NCBI RefSeq assembly: GCF_000308755.1
Contig: NZ_BAGF01000023.1
Coordinates: 1 to 64,000 of the forward strand
DNA: 64,000 nucleotides
Direction: 5' to 3'
DNA from: Nocardia pneumoniae NBRC 100136
Lineage (GTDB): Bacteria > Actinomycetota > Actinomycetes > Mycobacteriales > Mycobacteriaceae
Position 1 is the stretch's first letter. The number at the start of each line of letters is the position of its first letter. The notes under the pieces are model-generated. The model saw nothing but the letters and a program-made list of their open reading frames with translations. It was not told where the DNA came from and made no database searches. Both the position numbers and the translations under genes were made by a program. This document shows, one piece after another, positions 1 through 9,672 of this stretch.

Positions 1-49
1 ATGGGCACAATTGCGGAGCGCTGTCACGATGTGAACGACGGAGGTAGAT

Positions 50-781
50 ATGGTTGTCGCGACGCCGCCGACCGCCCCGGCGCCGCTCGATCCCGGCACG
101 CCCGCGCAACCGCGTCGGTGGCGACACCGATTGCCTGCGACAGCCGGTTATCTCGCGGCGCTGATCGCCGTCTCCGCCGTTTTCTCGGTGCTCAGTGAGT
201 CCGCGCAGACGCGAATGGTCTTGCACGCCAGCACGAATCTGCACAACCTGCTCAGCGGCCGCATCGGGACGCTGCTGGCAAGCGCGTTCGTGATCGGCGA
301 CGATGTGGGAGCCTGGGTCGTCATCCCATTCCTCGGCGGACTGCTCGCCCTTGCGGAACTGCGTTTCGGCGCAGTGCATTTGGTCGGCGTCTTCCTGGCC
401 GGTCACATCGGCGCCACGCTGCTTGTCGCAGCCGGTTTGTGGTTGGGTGTGGAAGCCGGGTGGGTCCCCGGGAGCGTCCGTTGGGCCGAAGACGTCGGCG
501 TCAGCTACGGGGCCATGGCGCTGGTCGGCGCGCTGGTCGCGGCTGTGCCGCAGCGGTCGCGGATCGCCTGGGCGACAGCGTGGTTCGTCGTCGCCGTCGG
601 GGGCGTCCTGATCGGGCAGACCTTCACCCACGTCGGTCACCTGGTGGCGTTCACCATCGGGACGGCCGCCGGGCTCTGCCTGATTCACGCACGGAACATC
701 GCCCGGCGCCGCCTGACCCGGGTCGAAACCGCGCTGCTCGCCGTGAGCGCGCTTCTCGCGACGATGCTGCTCATGGGCTGA
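50..781 (+). CDS. Rhomboid-like integral membrane protein
   Basis: The 243-residue protein has a Pro-rich cytoplasmic head of about 30 residues followed by roughly six hydrophobic segments (about 32-48, 88-104, 108-133, 152-166, 173-190, 194-212). Ser152 in GVSYGAM and His197 in HVGHLVAF sit where the catalytic Ser and His of rhomboid proteases lie, on successive late helices. The classic GxSG is altered to GVSYG, so it belongs to a divergent rhomboid-like group and activity is uncertain. The ATG is preceded by GGAGGT at the right spacing. The next gene, nucS, follows 37 bp later on the same strand. No substrate can be inferred. Confidence 0.72.
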   Translation: MVVATPPTAPAPLDPGTPAQPRRWRHRLPATAGYLAALIAVSAVFSVLSESAQTRMVLHASTNLHNLLSGRIGTLLASAFVIGDDVGAWVVIPFLGGLLALAELRFGAVHLVGVFLAGHIGATLLVAAGLWLGVEAGWVPGSVRWAEDVGVSYGAMALVGALVAAVPQRSRIAWATAWFVVAVGGVLIGQTFTHVGHLVAFTIGTAAGLCLIHARNIARRRLTRVETALLAVSALLATMLLMG

Positions 782-818
782 CCGCAAGCGTCTCTCGGCG
801 CTCACCTACAGTGCTTGG

Positions 819-1508
819 GTGCGCCTAGTGATTGCTCGCTGCCAGGTCGACTACGTAGGGCGACTCACCGCCCATCTTCCGATGGCCCGCAGGCTACTGC
901 TGATGAAAGCGGACGGCTCGGTGCTCGTGCACTCCGACGGCGGCTCCTACAAGCCGCTGAACTGGATGAGCCCGCCGTGCTGGCTGGAGGAACGCAACGG
1001 TGACGCGCAGCTCCCAGACGGAGCGAAGGCGCTGTGGGTCGTCTCCAACAAGGCCGGGGAAGAACTCCGCATCACCATCGAGGACATCGAGCACGACTCC
1101 TCGCATGAGCTGGGCGTCGATCCCGGCCTGGTGAAAGACGGAGTGGAAGCCCACCTCCAGGAGCTGCTCGCCGAGCACGTGCAGACGCTCGGCGCGGGCT
1201 ACACGCTGATCCGCCGCGAATACATGACCGCGATCGGACCGGTGGATCTGCTGTGCCGGGACGCCGACGGCGGCACGGTCGCGGTCGAGATCAAACGACG
1301 CGGCGAGATCGACGGCGTCGAACAGCTCACCCGTTATCTGGAGCTGCTCAACCGCGACCCCCTGCTGGCCCCGGTCACCGGCGTCTTCGCGGCCCAGCAG
1401 ATCAAACCGCAGGCCCGCACGCTCGCCGAGGATCGCGGCATCCGCTGTCTCACCCTCGATTACGATGCCCTGCGCGGCACGGAGAGCAACGAATTCCGCC
1501 TGTTCTGA
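819..1508 (+). CDS. nucS: Mismatch-specific endonuclease NucS (EndoMS)
   Basis: NucS makes double-strand cuts at mismatches and provides non-canonical mismatch repair in actinobacteria, which lack MutS/MutL. The 229-residue product has the family N-terminal DNA-binding domain (about 1-100) and a C-terminal RecB-like nuclease domain. Its PD-(D/E)xK residues are visible as Asp143 (GPVDLL), Glu157 and Lys159 (AVEIKR). It ends in EFRLF, the C-terminal peptide that docks to the beta sliding clamp. The GTG start is chosen because the sequence then aligns with the mycobacterial N-terminus and because TACAGT lies six bases upstream, a leaderless arrangement. It corresponds to M. tuberculosis Rv1321. 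Confidence 0.95.
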   Translation: MRLVIARCQVDYVGRLTAHLPMARRLLLMKADGSVLVHSDGGSYKPLNWMSPPCWLEERNGDAQLPDGAKALWVVSNKAGEELRITIEDIEHDSSHELGVDPGLVKDGVEAHLQELLAEHVQTLGAGYTLIRREYMTAIGPVDLLCRDADGGTVAVEIKRRGEIDGVEQLTRYLELLNRDPLLAPVTGVFAAQQIKPQARTLAEDRGIRCLTLDYDALRGTESNEFRLF

Positions 1509-1555
1509 GGCCAGGGGCGTCCAGGCCGCCCGCAGGCGGGTAATAGGCTTGTCGC

Positions 1556-1861
1556 ATGCCCCGCCGGAAACCGCGTTCGGATCGCCACGATGATCGCTCG
1601 CGGACTGTTGCGCCGCTCGGAGGCGTCTTCGGGCGGACGGAGTCGGGGCCGGACGGTGACGAGACGTACGTGGTCCGCACGATCCCGGGCAGTCGTGCGA
1701 TCAAGACCTACCGGTGCCCCGGCTGCGACCACGAAATCGCGCCCGGTGTCGCCCACATCGTCGCCTGGCCCGCTTATGGCGGCGAAGACGACCGCAGGCA
1801 TTGGCACCGCGGATGCTGGAACAGCCGTCACACACGCAAGATCACCCGGCGCTGGTCCTGA
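1556..1861 (+). CDS. Small putative zinc-binding protein
   Basis: This 101-residue basic protein has a CPGC pair (Cys54, Cys57) and a downstream HRGC (His84, Cys87), which together would form a C2HC zinc site. His67 lies between. Short proteins of this kind are conserved in actinobacteria, often annotated as ATP/GTP-binding without clear basis. I see no Walker motif. It lies 47 bp after nucS on the same strand. TAGGCT ends six bases before the ATG, so a leaderless promoter of its own is likely. Function is unknown. Confidence 0.75.
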   Translation: MPRRKPRSDRHDDRSRTVAPLGGVFGRTESGPDGDETYVVRTIPGSRAIKTYRCPGCDHEIAPGVAHIVAWPAYGGEDDRRHWHRGCWNSRHTRKITRRWS

Positions 1862-2047
1862 CCCGGCGGAAGGCCGGTCCCGCGGTCGCTAGGGAGCTCA
1901 GAATCGTCACGGCGTTGATCGCCTGGTGAGCGCGTGGCATGGGATATCCGATCGAGCTGGCCCCCCTGCACCGGACACTCGTTGCCGGTGTTCGGCGCGT
2001 CGCGAATGTCGTTGGGGGCGTGGCCGATCCAATGCCCGGAATTAGGG

Positions 2048-2072
2048 AAGGCCGCCCCGGTGGGGCGGCCTT
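2048..2072 (-). terminator. Stem-loop terminator after the coiled-coil gene
   Basis: A perfect 11-bp stem (AAGGCCGCCCC pairing with GGGGCGGCCTT) closes a 3-base loop, 48 bp past the stop of the minus-strand DivIVA-domain gene. There is no U tract, as is common in actinobacteria. It could also stop rightward transcription from the zinc-binding protein gene. The remaining bases between 1862 and 2119 hold no other gene I can support. Confidence 0.7.
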
Positions 2073-2119
2073 CGGTGAATTCGGTTGGGGTACTGCTCCA
2101 GTCGCCGTGGAGCCCGACG

Positions 2120-3121
2120 TCAGTTGCTGATGTCGGCGCTCTCGCGCTCGTCCGAGTCGATCTCGTCGTCCTCGGTGGCGACCTCGGGGATCGCCTTCTG
2201 GCGCGAGCCGGTGACCGACTTGGTGTTGCCGCCGATCGACTTGCGCTGATCCGGAACACCGTCCAGCAGTTCGCTTTCCCGGTTGACCGCGGCGAGCATC
2301 GCGGGCACCGAGTCGAGCTGACCGCGGATACCGAGCAGCTGGGCGAGCACGCGGCCACGCAGCACGCGCATCTCCTCGGCCAGTTCCTTCGCGTGCGCGA
2401 TCTTGCGCTCGGAGGTCTGGGTGGCCGAGGTGATGAGGCGGTTGGCCTCGTCGGTGGCGTCCTTGATCCGCTGGGCGGCCTCGGCGCGGCTGGTGGCCTC
2501 CAGCTCTTCCATGGCGCGGGTGAGCTTGGTGCGACGCTCGGCCATGGTGGCCTCGAAGTCCTGCTGGGCGGCCTTGCGCTTCGCGTCGGCTTCCTTCGCG
2601 ATGCGGTCGGCCTCGGCCTGGGCGGCCTCGATGATCTTGGCGGACTCGGTGCGTGCGTTCGCGAGGGTCTGCTCGAACTCGATTTCGAGCGCCTCGCGCT
2701 TCTCCTTGGTCTCCGCGAGCAGCGACTCGTACTTGCCACGCATCTCGGTGGCCTGCTGCTCGGCGATCGACACCATTTCCGCTGCCTCGGCCTGCGCCAG
2801 GGCACGGACCTCGGACGCCTCGTCGGAGGCCAGGCGCAGCATGCGGGAAATGCGGTCGGACATGCCTTCCGCGGTGGTCGGCGGCACCGAGAGTCGGTCG
2901 ACCTCCTTGCGGAGTTCGTCGATCTCGTCGCGCGCGTCTTCCAGCTGGCTTGCGAGGTTACGTGCTTGTGCCGCAGCGGCATCGCGGTCGGTGGCGGTGA
3001 CTCTCAGTTCCGCGTCGAAGCGGTCGAAGTAATTACGCACCTCGTCTTGCGCATAACCCTTGCGCACAACGGTGAAGGGCAGTGCAACGAAGCGATTGCG
3101 ATCGGACTCGGGTGACGACAT
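2120..3121 (-). CDS. DivIVA-domain coiled-coil protein
   Basis: The N-terminus (about residues 8-60, FVALPFTVVRKGYAQDEVRNY) matches the DivIVA/Wag31 membrane-binding region. A long heptad-rich coiled coil follows (about 45-260) with many Ala, Glu and Arg residues, then a polar acidic tail. Such proteins form cytoskeletal or polar scaffolds; the M. tuberculosis protein it most recalls is Rv1682, and it is clearly not Wag31 itself. The ATG at 3121 gives MSSPESDRNR and is preferred over a TTG nine bases further upstream. The gene is monocistronic, with a stem-loop beyond its stop. A scaffold role in growth or division is inferred from the fold only. Confidence 0.82.
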   Translation of the reverse strand: MSSPESDRNRFVALPFTVVRKGYAQDEVRNYFDRFDAELRVTATDRDAAAAQARNLASQLEDARDEIDELRKEVDRLSVPPTTAEGMSDRISRMLRLASDEASEVRALAQAEAAEMVSIAEQQATEMRGKYESLLAETKEKREALEIEFEQTLANARTESAKIIEAAQAEADRIAKEADAKRKAAQQDFEATMAERRTKLTRAMEELEATSRAEAAQRIKDATDEANRLITSATQTSERKIAHAKELAEEMRVLRGRVLAQLLGIRGQLDSVPAMLAAVNRESELLDGVPDQRKSIGGNTKSVTGSRQKAIPEVATEDDEIDSDERESADISN

Positions 3122-3207
3122 GGCACACAAACTACAGCCTGAAGACAGCCGATGGTGACTCGACTGCGAATGTCATTCCAACGAGTTTTCTCGACCTGAC
3201 CTTGATA

Positions 3208-3681
3208 CTAGTGCGTAACATTCGCGTTCGGTTCGACCAACTCGATCAGCACACCGCCAGCATCCTTCGGGTGGATGAAATTGATGCGGGAATCGGCCGT
3301 TCCGTGCCGCGGAGCCTCGTACAGCAAACGCAGCCCCTTGGCGCGGAGGTACGCGGAGACGGCGTCGATGTCGGTCACCCGGTAGGCCAGTTGCTGCAAA
3401 CCCGGGCCGCTGCGGTCGATGAACTTCGCGATGGTGGACTCCGCGTTGAGCGGCGCCAGCAATTGCAGGGCGGTCGCTCGGTCCGGTGCGCCGGGCAGCG
3501 ACAGCATCGCCTCGTGCACGCCCTGCGACTCGTTCACCTCGCGATGGGTCTCGATCATGCCGAGGTGCTCGGCGTACCAGGCCACCGCGGCGTCCAGGTC
3601 GGGCACCGCGATGCCGACGTGGTCGACCGCGGTCACGTAGTCCGCGGGGATGAAAGATGACTGATCCGTAACGGTGCTCAC
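3208..3681 (-). CDS. Methylmalonyl-CoA epimerase
   Basis: The enzyme interconverts (2R)- and (2S)-methylmalonyl-CoA in propionate metabolism. The 157-residue product is a two-repeat vicinal-oxygen-chelate fold. Visible metal ligands are His21 (DHVGIAV), Gln73 (TALQLLAP) and Glu147 (LIELVE). Where characterised enzymes have a second His, this one has GLQQLAYRV (Gln96/Gln97), a variant I recall from mycobacterial homologues too. The upstream in-frame Met codons would run into the divergent thiolase gene, so the GTG is chosen. TACGTT lies six bases before it. It corresponds to Rv1322A. Confidence 0.9.
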   Translation of the reverse strand: MSTVTDQSSFIPADYVTAVDHVGIAVPDLDAAVAWYAEHLGMIETHREVNESQGVHEAMLSLPGAPDRATALQLLAPLNAESTIAKFIDRSGPGLQQLAYRVTDIDAVSAYLRAKGLRLLYEAPRHGTADSRINFIHPKDAGGVLIELVEPNANVTH

Positions 3682-3802
3682 CAGTCGAACGTAGCGCGAC
3701 CTGGCCCAGGACGCGTGGGGCGGACCCGCTACCGTTGAGTAGGACAACTTGCTCTCGCGCCCGTGGGTAGGCGCGGGCAGATCTACGAATGCGAGGCTCG
3801 TC

Positions 3803-4981
3803 GTGACCACTTCCGTGATCGTCTCCGGTGCGCGTACCCCGGTCGGCCGGCTGCTCGGGGGTCTGAAGGACTTCAGCGGCTCCGATTTGGGCGGTTTCGC
3901 CATCAAGGCGGCGCTGGAGAAGGGCGGGGTCGCTCCCGACCAGGTCGACTACGTGATCATGGGTCAGGTGCTCACCGCCGGTGCAGGCCAGATTCCCGCG
4001 CGCCAGGCGGCGGCGGCCGCGGGCATTCCGATGGACGTGCCCGCGCTGACGTTGAACAAGGTCTGCCTGTCCGGCATCAACGCGATCGCGCTCGCCGACC
4101 AGCTCATCCGGGCAGGCGAGTACGAGATCGTCGTCGCGGGCGGCCAGGAGTCCATGAGCCAGGCGCCGCATCTGCTCGAAAAGAGCCGCGAGGGCTTCAA
4201 ATACGGCGACGTGACGCTGCGCGACCACATGGCCTACGACGGTCTGCACGACATCTTCACCGATCAGGCGATGGGCGCGCTCACCGAGCAGCGCAACGAG
4301 ACCGACCGGATCAGCCGCGAGGACCAGGACGCGTTCGCCGCGGCCTCGCACCAGCGTGCGGCGGCGGCGTGGAAGAACGGCGTCTTCGACGACGAGGTCG
4401 TCCCGGTCGCGGTACCGCAGCGCAAGGGCGATCCGGTGCTGGTCACCACCGACGAGGGAATCCGCGCGGACACCACCGCGGAATCGCTCGGCAAGTTGCG
4501 CCCGGCCTTCAGCAAAAGCGGCACTATCACCGCGGGCACCGCTTCACAGATCTCCGACGGTGCGGCCGCGGTCGTCGTGATGAGCAAGGCGAAGGCGCAG
4601 GCACTGGGCCTGAGCTGGATTGCCGAAATCGGCAAGGCTGGCGTTGTCGCGGGTCCGGATTCGACCCTGCAGGACCAGCCCGCCAACGCCATTGCCATGG
4701 CGTGCGCCCGCGAGGGCATTGCGCCCGCCGATCTGGACTTGGTGGAGATCAACGAGGCGTTCGCCGCGGTCGGCATCGCCTCCACCCGCAAGCTCGGCAT
4801 CGACCCGGAGAAGGTGAACGTCAACGGTGGCGCGATCGCCATCGGTCACCCCCTGGGCATGTCGGGCGCGCGCATCGTGCTGCACTTGGCGCTGGAGCTG
4901 AAGCGCCGCGGGGGCGGCGTCGGCGCGGCCGCGCTCTGCGGCGGCGGTGGCCAGGGTGACGCGCTGATCGTCCGCGTCTGA
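3803..4981 (+). CDS. fadA4: Acetyl-CoA acetyltransferase (thiolase)
   Basis: This thiolase condenses or cleaves acetoacetyl-CoA. The 392-residue product has the three signature sites: nucleophile Cys88 in NKVCLSG, His349 in [10 protein letters not shown] and Cys379 in [10 protein letters not shown]. Its length matches biosynthetic-type thiolases. Longer starts at 3749 overlap the promoter region and add a non-conserved N-terminus, so the GTG that yields [15 protein letters not shown] is preferred. It is divergent from methylmalonyl-CoA epimerase, as Rv1323 is beside Rv1322A in M. tuberculosis. TACCGT about 75 bp upstream may be its -10 element. Confidence 0.92.
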   Translation: MTTSVIVSGARTPVGRLLGGLKDFSGSDLGGFAIKAALEKGGVAPDQVDYVIMGQVLTAGAGQIPARQAAAAAGIPMDVPALTLNKVCLSGINAIALADQLIRAGEYEIVVAGGQESMSQAPHLLEKSREGFKYGDVTLRDHMAYDGLHDIFTDQAMGALTEQRNETDRISREDQDAFAAASHQRAAAAWKNGVFDDEVVPVAVPQRKGDPVLVTTDEGIRADTTAESLGKLRPAFSKSGTITAGTASQISDGAAAVVVMSKAKAQALGLSWIAEIGKAGVVAGPDSTLQDQPANAIAMACAREGIAPADLDLVEINEAFAAVGIASTRKLGIDPEKVNVNGGAIAIGHPLGMSGARIVLHLALELKRRGGGVGAAALCGGGGQGDALIVRV

Positions 4982-5100
4982 TCGCGAGCGGGCGATGTCC
5001 CGCACTGGATCGTCGACCGATGGCCGTCCCGATCATGGACGGCCATCGCTCGTTTACTGGTCTGCATGGACGTCTCGAGGGGAACCATGTGGGCCACTGA

Positions 5101-5311
5101 GGACCATCCCCGCAGGCGCGGGGACCACGACTCTCCGGCCGCGCACGCCAAAGCGCTCGGCGGATCATCCCCGCACGCGCGGGAAGCGCTGGTGCGTCGA
5201 CAACGACTACGACCTGGTGAGCGGATCATCCCCGCACGTGCGGGGAGCGCAACCCCGTTTCGGAGCTGATGTAGCAGGACATGGGATCATCCCCGCACGT
5301 GCGGGGAGCAC
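5101..5311 (-). CRISPR. Type I-E-like CRISPR mini-array, 4 repeats and 3 spacers, no cas genes in window
   Basis: Four 28-bp repeats start at 5101, 5162, 5223 and 5284 with an exact 61-bp period, leaving three unrelated 33-bp spacers (5129-5161, 5190-5222, 5251-5283). Read on the minus strand the repeat runs GTGCTCCCCGC to GGGGATGATCC with a palindromic core CCCCGCACGTGCGGGG. This is the typical actinobacterial type I-E repeat and resembles the E. coli one. The copy at 5284 is the best match to consensus, and copies degrade toward 5101 (three changes in the last). That puts the leader to the right, in the AT-richer 5312-5400, and the decayed trailer end at 5101. No cas gene is present in the window, so the array depends on a distant locus or is a relic. 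The 5312-5582 stretch contains no gene I can support. Confidence 0.9.
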
Positions 5312-5582
5312 GCTTCTTGATCAGCGGTTATTCTGCCAGATTGGTTGATTTCATTTGGTTTCACGGACGCCACGCGTGCTTGGACGGCGGTGGAATGGTT
5401 GGATCCGATGCCGCGTAGTTGAGGGCCTTCGCCGCAGGTAGTGTGCTCCCAGCTGTCGACCGGTGGGACGGGTGGCGGTCGATCGCGCGTGTGTGGACGG
5501 GGATGGGCGGGATGTCCAAGTGTGATCAGTTCAACTACGACAGGTCGTAGTGCATCCAGGTCTGTCCGGCACAATGGGGCGC

Positions 5583-5951
5583 ATGGGCAATGTCTTCGAC
5601 CTGAGCACGGTGGCCAAGCGGTTTCGGTTCATTGCGGTGCTGGAGGCGATCTCCTGGGTTCTGCTGATCATCGGCATGGTGTTCAAGCGGATTCCCGAGC
5701 CGGTGATGTGGCCGGTCAAGGTGTTCGGCATGACGCACGGCATCGTGTTCGTGCTGTTCGTGATCACCGCGATCGTGGCGGCGCGTGAGCTGGGCTGGAG
5801 TGCCAAGACGACCGTGCTGGCGCTGGTGTCGAGCATTCCGCCGTTCTGCACGGTGCTGTTCGAGGTCTGGGCGGTGCGTTCGGGTCAGCTGGGTGAGCTG
5901 AGCGATGGCATTTCGGCCGAGTCCGCGGCGCCCGCGTCGGCCACGTCGTGA
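5583..5951 (+). CDS. DUF3817 small membrane protein
   Basis: The product is about 122 residues with three or four hydrophobic helices and the family hallmarks RFRFIAVLEAISW near the start, MVFKRIPEP, and MTHGIVFVLFV in the middle. DUF3817 proteins are uncharacterised integral membrane proteins common in actinobacteria. The ATG at 5583 is preceded by CACAAT seven bases upstream, suggesting a leaderless transcript; an in-frame ATG at 5574 is the alternative. A second DUF3817 gene lies at 29850-30215. The stop lies 13 bp before the ybbN-like gene, so the two may be co-transcribed. Confidence 0.8.
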   Translation: MGNVFDLSTVAKRFRFIAVLEAISWVLLIIGMVFKRIPEPVMWPVKVFGMTHGIVFVLFVITAIVAARELGWSAKTTVLALVSSIPPFCTVLFEVWAVRSGQLGELSDGISAESAAPASATS

Positions 5952-5964
5952 CAAACTGGAAGCC

Positions 5965-6855
5965 GTGAATCGACCAGCCGCACGCCGTCCTTCGCCCGCT
6001 GTCGCCGCCGCCATGTCCGGCGCGGTCGATCTGTCCAGCCTGAAGCAGCCCGCGAGTGGCGCGGGTGGTGCGGCCGGCGACTACGCGGTGTCGGAGGCCG
6101 ACTTCGAGACCAAGGTCCTGCGTCGCTCGATGCAGGTGCCCGTGGTGGTGGTGCTGTACTCGCAGCGCAGCCCGGGCAGCGTCGAACTGGTCCGGACGCT
6201 GGAGCGTCTGGTGGCCGCCGACGGCGGCACCTGGGACCTGGCCACCGTCGAGGCCGAGGCCAACATGCGCATCGCCCAGGCGCTGCGGGTGCAGGGCATC
6301 CCCACGGTGATCGCGATCGCGGCCGGGCAGCCGCTGGCCGACTTCGAAGGCGCGCAGCCCGAGCCGCAGGTCCGGCAGTGGCTCAACGCTGTGGTCGACG
6401 CGGTGGCGGGCAAGCTGGAGGGCGGAGCGCCGCAGCAGCCCGCCGAGGACCCGCGTTTCGCGGCGGCCGAGGCGGCCTTGGAACAGGGCGACCTGGCCGG
6501 GGCGGAGGCGGCCTACGAGGCCATCCTCGCCGCCGAGCCGGGGAACGAGGAGGCCAAGGGCGCGCTGCGCCAGCTCCGGTTCCTCGCCAGGGCGCAGGAG
6601 CTGCCGGCGTCGGCCATCGCCACCGCGGACGCCGACCCGTCCAATGTCGACGCCGCGATCGACGCCGCCGACCTGGAACTGTTCCAGCAGCGACCGGAAG
6701 CGGCCTTCGACCGGCTGATCGACGTCGTCAAGCGCACGTCGGGCGACGAGCGCACGAAGGCGCGCACGCGTCTGCTCGAGCTGTTCGAGCTGTTCGACCA
6801 AGCCGAGCCGTTCGTCGTGGCGGCGCGCCGCAAACTGGCCGCCGCACTGTACTGA
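5965..6855 (+). CDS. Thioredoxin-like/TPR co-chaperone (YbbN/CnoX family)
   Basis: The 296-residue protein has a thioredoxin-fold domain (about 35-140) followed by TPR-like helices (about 150-290), the YbbN/CnoX architecture. The redox CxxC is absent: the active-site segment reads LYSQRSPGS, so it is likely a holdase or adaptor and not a disulfide reductase. The GTG start gives VNRPAARRP and has GGAAG just upstream; the longer in-frame start would overlap the preceding gene. It corresponds to Rv1324 and keeps its position after the thiolase, with the CRISPR array and DUF3817 gene inserted between. Confidence 0.88.
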   Translation: MNRPAARRPSPAVAAAMSGAVDLSSLKQPASGAGGAAGDYAVSEADFETKVLRRSMQVPVVVVLYSQRSPGSVELVRTLERLVAADGGTWDLATVEAEANMRIAQALRVQGIPTVIAIAAGQPLADFEGAQPEPQVRQWLNAVVDAVAGKLEGGAPQQPAEDPRFAAAEAALEQGDLAGAEAAYEAILAAEPGNEEAKGALRQLRFLARAQELPASAIATADADPSNVDAAIDAADLELFQQRPEAAFDRLIDVVKRTSGDERTKARTRLLELFELFDQAEPFVVAARRKLAAALY

Positions 6856-6925
6856 GCCCGATCCACGAGGGTGCCCCGCCCGGAAACCAATGGCCGAGCC
6901 GGGGCGGAACTGGGATCATCGGCTG

Positions 6926-7567
6926 ATGCCGCACTGGGTTCACGTTCTTCCCCAATTCCTGCTGGCCTGTCTGATTCTCGCGGCGCTGCCGGGACCGGCG
7001 ACCGCCTTGTTCCTGCAGCGCTCCGTACGGGACGGACGCACCGCTGGCTTGGCGGCCGTGGCCGGAAACGAAATCGGCGTGCTCGGCTGGACGCTCGCGG
7101 GTGGGGCCGGGCTGTCGGTGCTGCTGGTCGCGAATCGGGCGATGCATGCAGCGGTGCACATTGTCGGGGCGCTGGTGTTGATCTGGCTGGGCGTGCAGGC
7201 GTGGCGGGGCGCGCGCGGCGGTGGCGAGTTCGGTAGCGCGATGACGAAGATGCTGCCGTCCGGCCGTACGCCCTGCGCCGCCTTCCGCGCGTCGCTGCTG
7301 TCGATCGCGGCGAACCCGAAGGCGGCCGTCTTCGGTCTGACGATCCTGCCGCAGTTCCTTCCCGCCAGCGGCCCCGTGCTCCCGACCGTGGTGATCCTGG
7401 CGATCATCCAGTTGGTGATCGACACCGCCTGGTGCGTGGGCGTGGTCTTGGCCGCCGACCGCGCGGGCGCCTGGCTGCGCCGGACCGGCATCCGGCAGCG
7501 TGTCGAGCGCGCTCTCGCCGCGATTCTGGTCGCCTTGGGTCTCGGGCTTGCCGCCGACGCACGCTGA
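6926..7567 (+). CDS. LysE/RhtB-family amino-acid exporter
   Basis: The 213-residue protein carries the LysE/RhtB signature early on, [21 protein letters not shown], followed by five to six hydrophobic segments and a conserved NPKAAVFG near residue 131. Family members export amino acids or homoserine lactone-like compounds; the substrate cannot be read from the sequence. The ATG giving [10 protein letters not shown] is chosen because it starts just before the first membrane helix; upstream in-frame codons are polar. It lies 70 bp after ybbN and about 100 bp before glgE on the same strand. Confidence 0.85.
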   Translation: MPHWVHVLPQFLLACLILAALPGPATALFLQRSVRDGRTAGLAAVAGNEIGVLGWTLAGGAGLSVLLVANRAMHAAVHIVGALVLIWLGVQAWRGARGGGEFGSAMTKMLPSGRTPCAAFRASLLSIAANPKAAVFGLTILPQFLPASGPVLPTVVILAIIQLVIDTAWCVGVVLAADRAGAWLRRTGIRQRVERALAAILVALGLGLAADAR

Positions 7568-7668
7568 CCCGCCTGCCCTGCTCACACATATCGCGACCGC
7601 GTCCCGAATCCGCTCCGGAATGCCCGCTGATCCGGTCCGCGGCGCGGTGTACCGGTAGGTTGGTCCCC

Positions 7669-9672
7669 GTGACCGGCCGCATCGCTATCGATGACACTGC
7701 CCCGTCCATCGCAGGCGGTCGGCCTGCCAAGGCGGTGGTCGGCGAGGTTTTCCCGGTGCGGACGGTGGTGTGGCGAGAAGGCCACGAGGCCGTCGCCGCC
7801 ACGCTGGTCGTGAAGGCGCCCGGCGCGTCGCGGCCGACGCGTGTCCGCATGACGCCGGACCATGAACCCGACGTGTTCAATGCCGTGTTCACTCCGAACG
7901 TTCCCGGCGCGTGGACCTACCGCATCGAAGGGTGGAGCGACCCCATCGCCACCTGGCGGTCGGCGATCGAGGCGAAGCTGGCCGTCGGGCAGAGCGCCGC
8001 CGACTTGGCCAACGACCTGGAGCTGGGTGCCCGGCTGTTCGAGCGCGCGGCGCAGGCCGTCCCGAAGAAGCAGTTCGAGCGCTTGCGCGCGGTCGCGGCG
8101 GCGCTGCGCAGCGCCGAGCAGCTGCCCGCGCGGGTGGCCCCGGCGTTCACCGAGGAGGTCGCCGACATTCTGCGCGCCACGCCACTGCGCGACCTGGTCA
8201 CCCGCGGCCCGCAGCACACCGTGCACGTCGAGCGGCAGCGCGCGCTCTACGGCTCGTGGTACGAATTCTTCCCCCGCTCGACCGGGGGCCGCGATGTCAC
8301 CGGCAAGCCGATCCACGGCACCTTCGCGACCGCTGCCGGACAACTCCCGCGTATCGCCGCCATGGGCTTCGACGTGGTGTACCTGCCGCCGATCCACCCG
8401 ATCGGCGAGGTGAACCGGAAAGGCCGCAACAACGCGCTCACCGCGGAGCCGGGCGATGTCGGCTCGCCGTGGGCGATCGGTTCGAAGCACGGCGGTCACG
8501 ATGCCGTGCACCCCGAGTTGGGCACGGAGGCCGATTTCGCCGAGTTCGTCGCGGCGGCGCACCGGCTCGGCTTGGAGGTCGCGCTCGATCTCGCCCTGCA
8601 ATGCGCGCCGGATCATCCCTGGGTGAAAGCCCATCCGGAATGGTTCACCACCCTGCCCGACGGCAGCATCGCCTACGCCGAGAACCCGCCGAAGAAGTAC
8701 CAGGACATCTACCCGGTCAACTTCGACAACGACCCCGATGGTCTCTACGCCGAGGTGCTGCGCGTGGTGCGGCACTGGATCGGTCTGGGCGTCAAGATCT
8801 TCCGCGTCGACAACCCGCACACCAAGCCCGCCGACTTCTGGGAGTGGCTGATCGCGAACGTGCGCCGCACCGACCCGGACGTGATCTTCCTGTCCGAGGC
8901 GTTCACCCGCCCCGCCCGGCTCTACGGGCTGGCGCGGCGCGGATTCAGCCAGTCCTACACGTATTTCACCTGGCGGGTGGCGAAGTGGGAGCTCACCGAG
9001 TTCGGCAACGAGCTGGCCGCGAAGGCCGACGAAGCCCGCCCGAACCTGTTCGTGAACACCCCGGACATCCTGCACGAGAGCCTCCAGCACGGCGGCCCCG
9101 GCATGTTCGCCATCCGCGCGGTGCTGGCCGCCACCCTCGCGCCCACCTGGGGCGTCTATTCGGGTTTCGAGCTGTTCGAGCATCAGGCGGTGCGTCCTGG
9201 CAGCGAGGAGTACCTGGACTCGGAGAAGTATGAGCTGCGTCCGCGCCCGTTCGCCGAGGCGCTGGCGCGCGGGGAATCGCTGGAGCCGTGGCTCACCCGG
9301 CTCAACGAGATCCGTCGCGCGCACCCGGCCCTGCAACAGTTGCGCTGCTTGCACTTCCATCACGTGGACAACGACGCGCTGCTTGCCTACTCCAAGATCG
9401 ACCCGGCCAGCGGCGACGCCGTACTGGTCGTGGTGAACCTGAACCCGTTCGGCGCCGAGTGGGGCATGCTCTCGCTCGATCTGCCCGCGATCGGACGCGA
9501 GTGGCACGACCACCCGGTGGTGTACGACGAGGTCAGCGGCGAGGAATACCACTGGGCCCAGACCAATTACGTCCGATTGGATCCCGCCCGCGCGGTCGCG
9601 CACATCATCACGTTGCCTCCGGTGTCCCAGCAGGTCCGGACCGAGCTGGCCTATCGAAGGACGCTGCGATGA
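7669..9672 (+). CDS. glgE: Alpha-1,4-glucan:maltose-1-phosphate maltosyltransferase GlgE
   Basis: GlgE (GH13_3) extends alpha-1,4-glucans with maltose from maltose-1-phosphate. The 667-residue protein shows the expected catalytic spacing: Asp381 nucleophile in [10 protein letters not shown], Glu410 acid/base in FLSEAFTRP and Asp466 in TPDILHE. The N-terminal region is the family beta-sandwich domain and the C-terminus a small beta domain. The GTG start follows TAGGTT by seven bases, a leaderless arrangement, and gives VTGRIAIDD. Its last codons overlap glgB in ATGA, so the two are translationally coupled. In M. tuberculosis glgE is Rv1327c. Confidence 0.96.
   Translation: MTGRIAIDDTAPSIAGGRPAKAVVGEVFPVRTVVWREGHEAVAATLVVKAPGASRPTRVRMTPDHEPDVFNAVFTPNVPGAWTYRIEGWSDPIATWRSAIEAKLAVGQSAADLANDLELGARLFERAAQAVPKKQFERLRAVAAALRSAEQLPARVAPAFTEEVADILRATPLRDLVTRGPQHTVHVERQRALYGSWYEFFPRSTGGRDVTGKPIHGTFATAAGQLPRIAAMGFDVVYLPPIHPIGEVNRKGRNNALTAEPGDVGSPWAIGSKHGGHDAVHPELGTEADFAEFVAAAHRLGLEVALDLALQCAPDHPWVKAHPEWFTTLPDGSIAYAENPPKKYQDIYPVNFDNDPDGLYAEVLRVVRHWIGLGVKIFRVDNPHTKPADFWEWLIANVRRTDPDVIFLSEAFTRPARLYGLARRGFSQSYTYFTWRVAKWELTEFGNELAAKADEARPNLFVNTPDILHESLQHGGPGMFAIRAVLAATLAPTWGVYSGFELFEHQAVRPGSEEYLDSEKYELRPRPFAEALARGESLEPWLTRLNEIRRAHPALQQLRCLHFHHVDNDALLAYSKIDPASGDAVLVVVNLNPFGAEWGMLSLDLPAIGREWHDHPVVYDEVSGEEYHWAQTNYVRLDPARAVAHIITLPPVSQQVRTELAYRRTLR

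Noticed and set aside
1934..3115. A 393-codon plus-strand open frame opposite the coiled-coil gene
   Set aside because: It mirrors the heptad coding of the minus-strand DivIVA-domain gene; the Leu/Gly-rich translation has no family features.
4995..5348. Open frames running through 4995-5348
   Set aside because: They cross the CRISPR repeats, and the repeated HPRTRG/SPHVRG peptide reflects the DNA repeat and not a protein.
7582..9603. A 673-codon minus-strand open frame opposite glgE
   Set aside because: Shadow of glgE with no recognisable domain.
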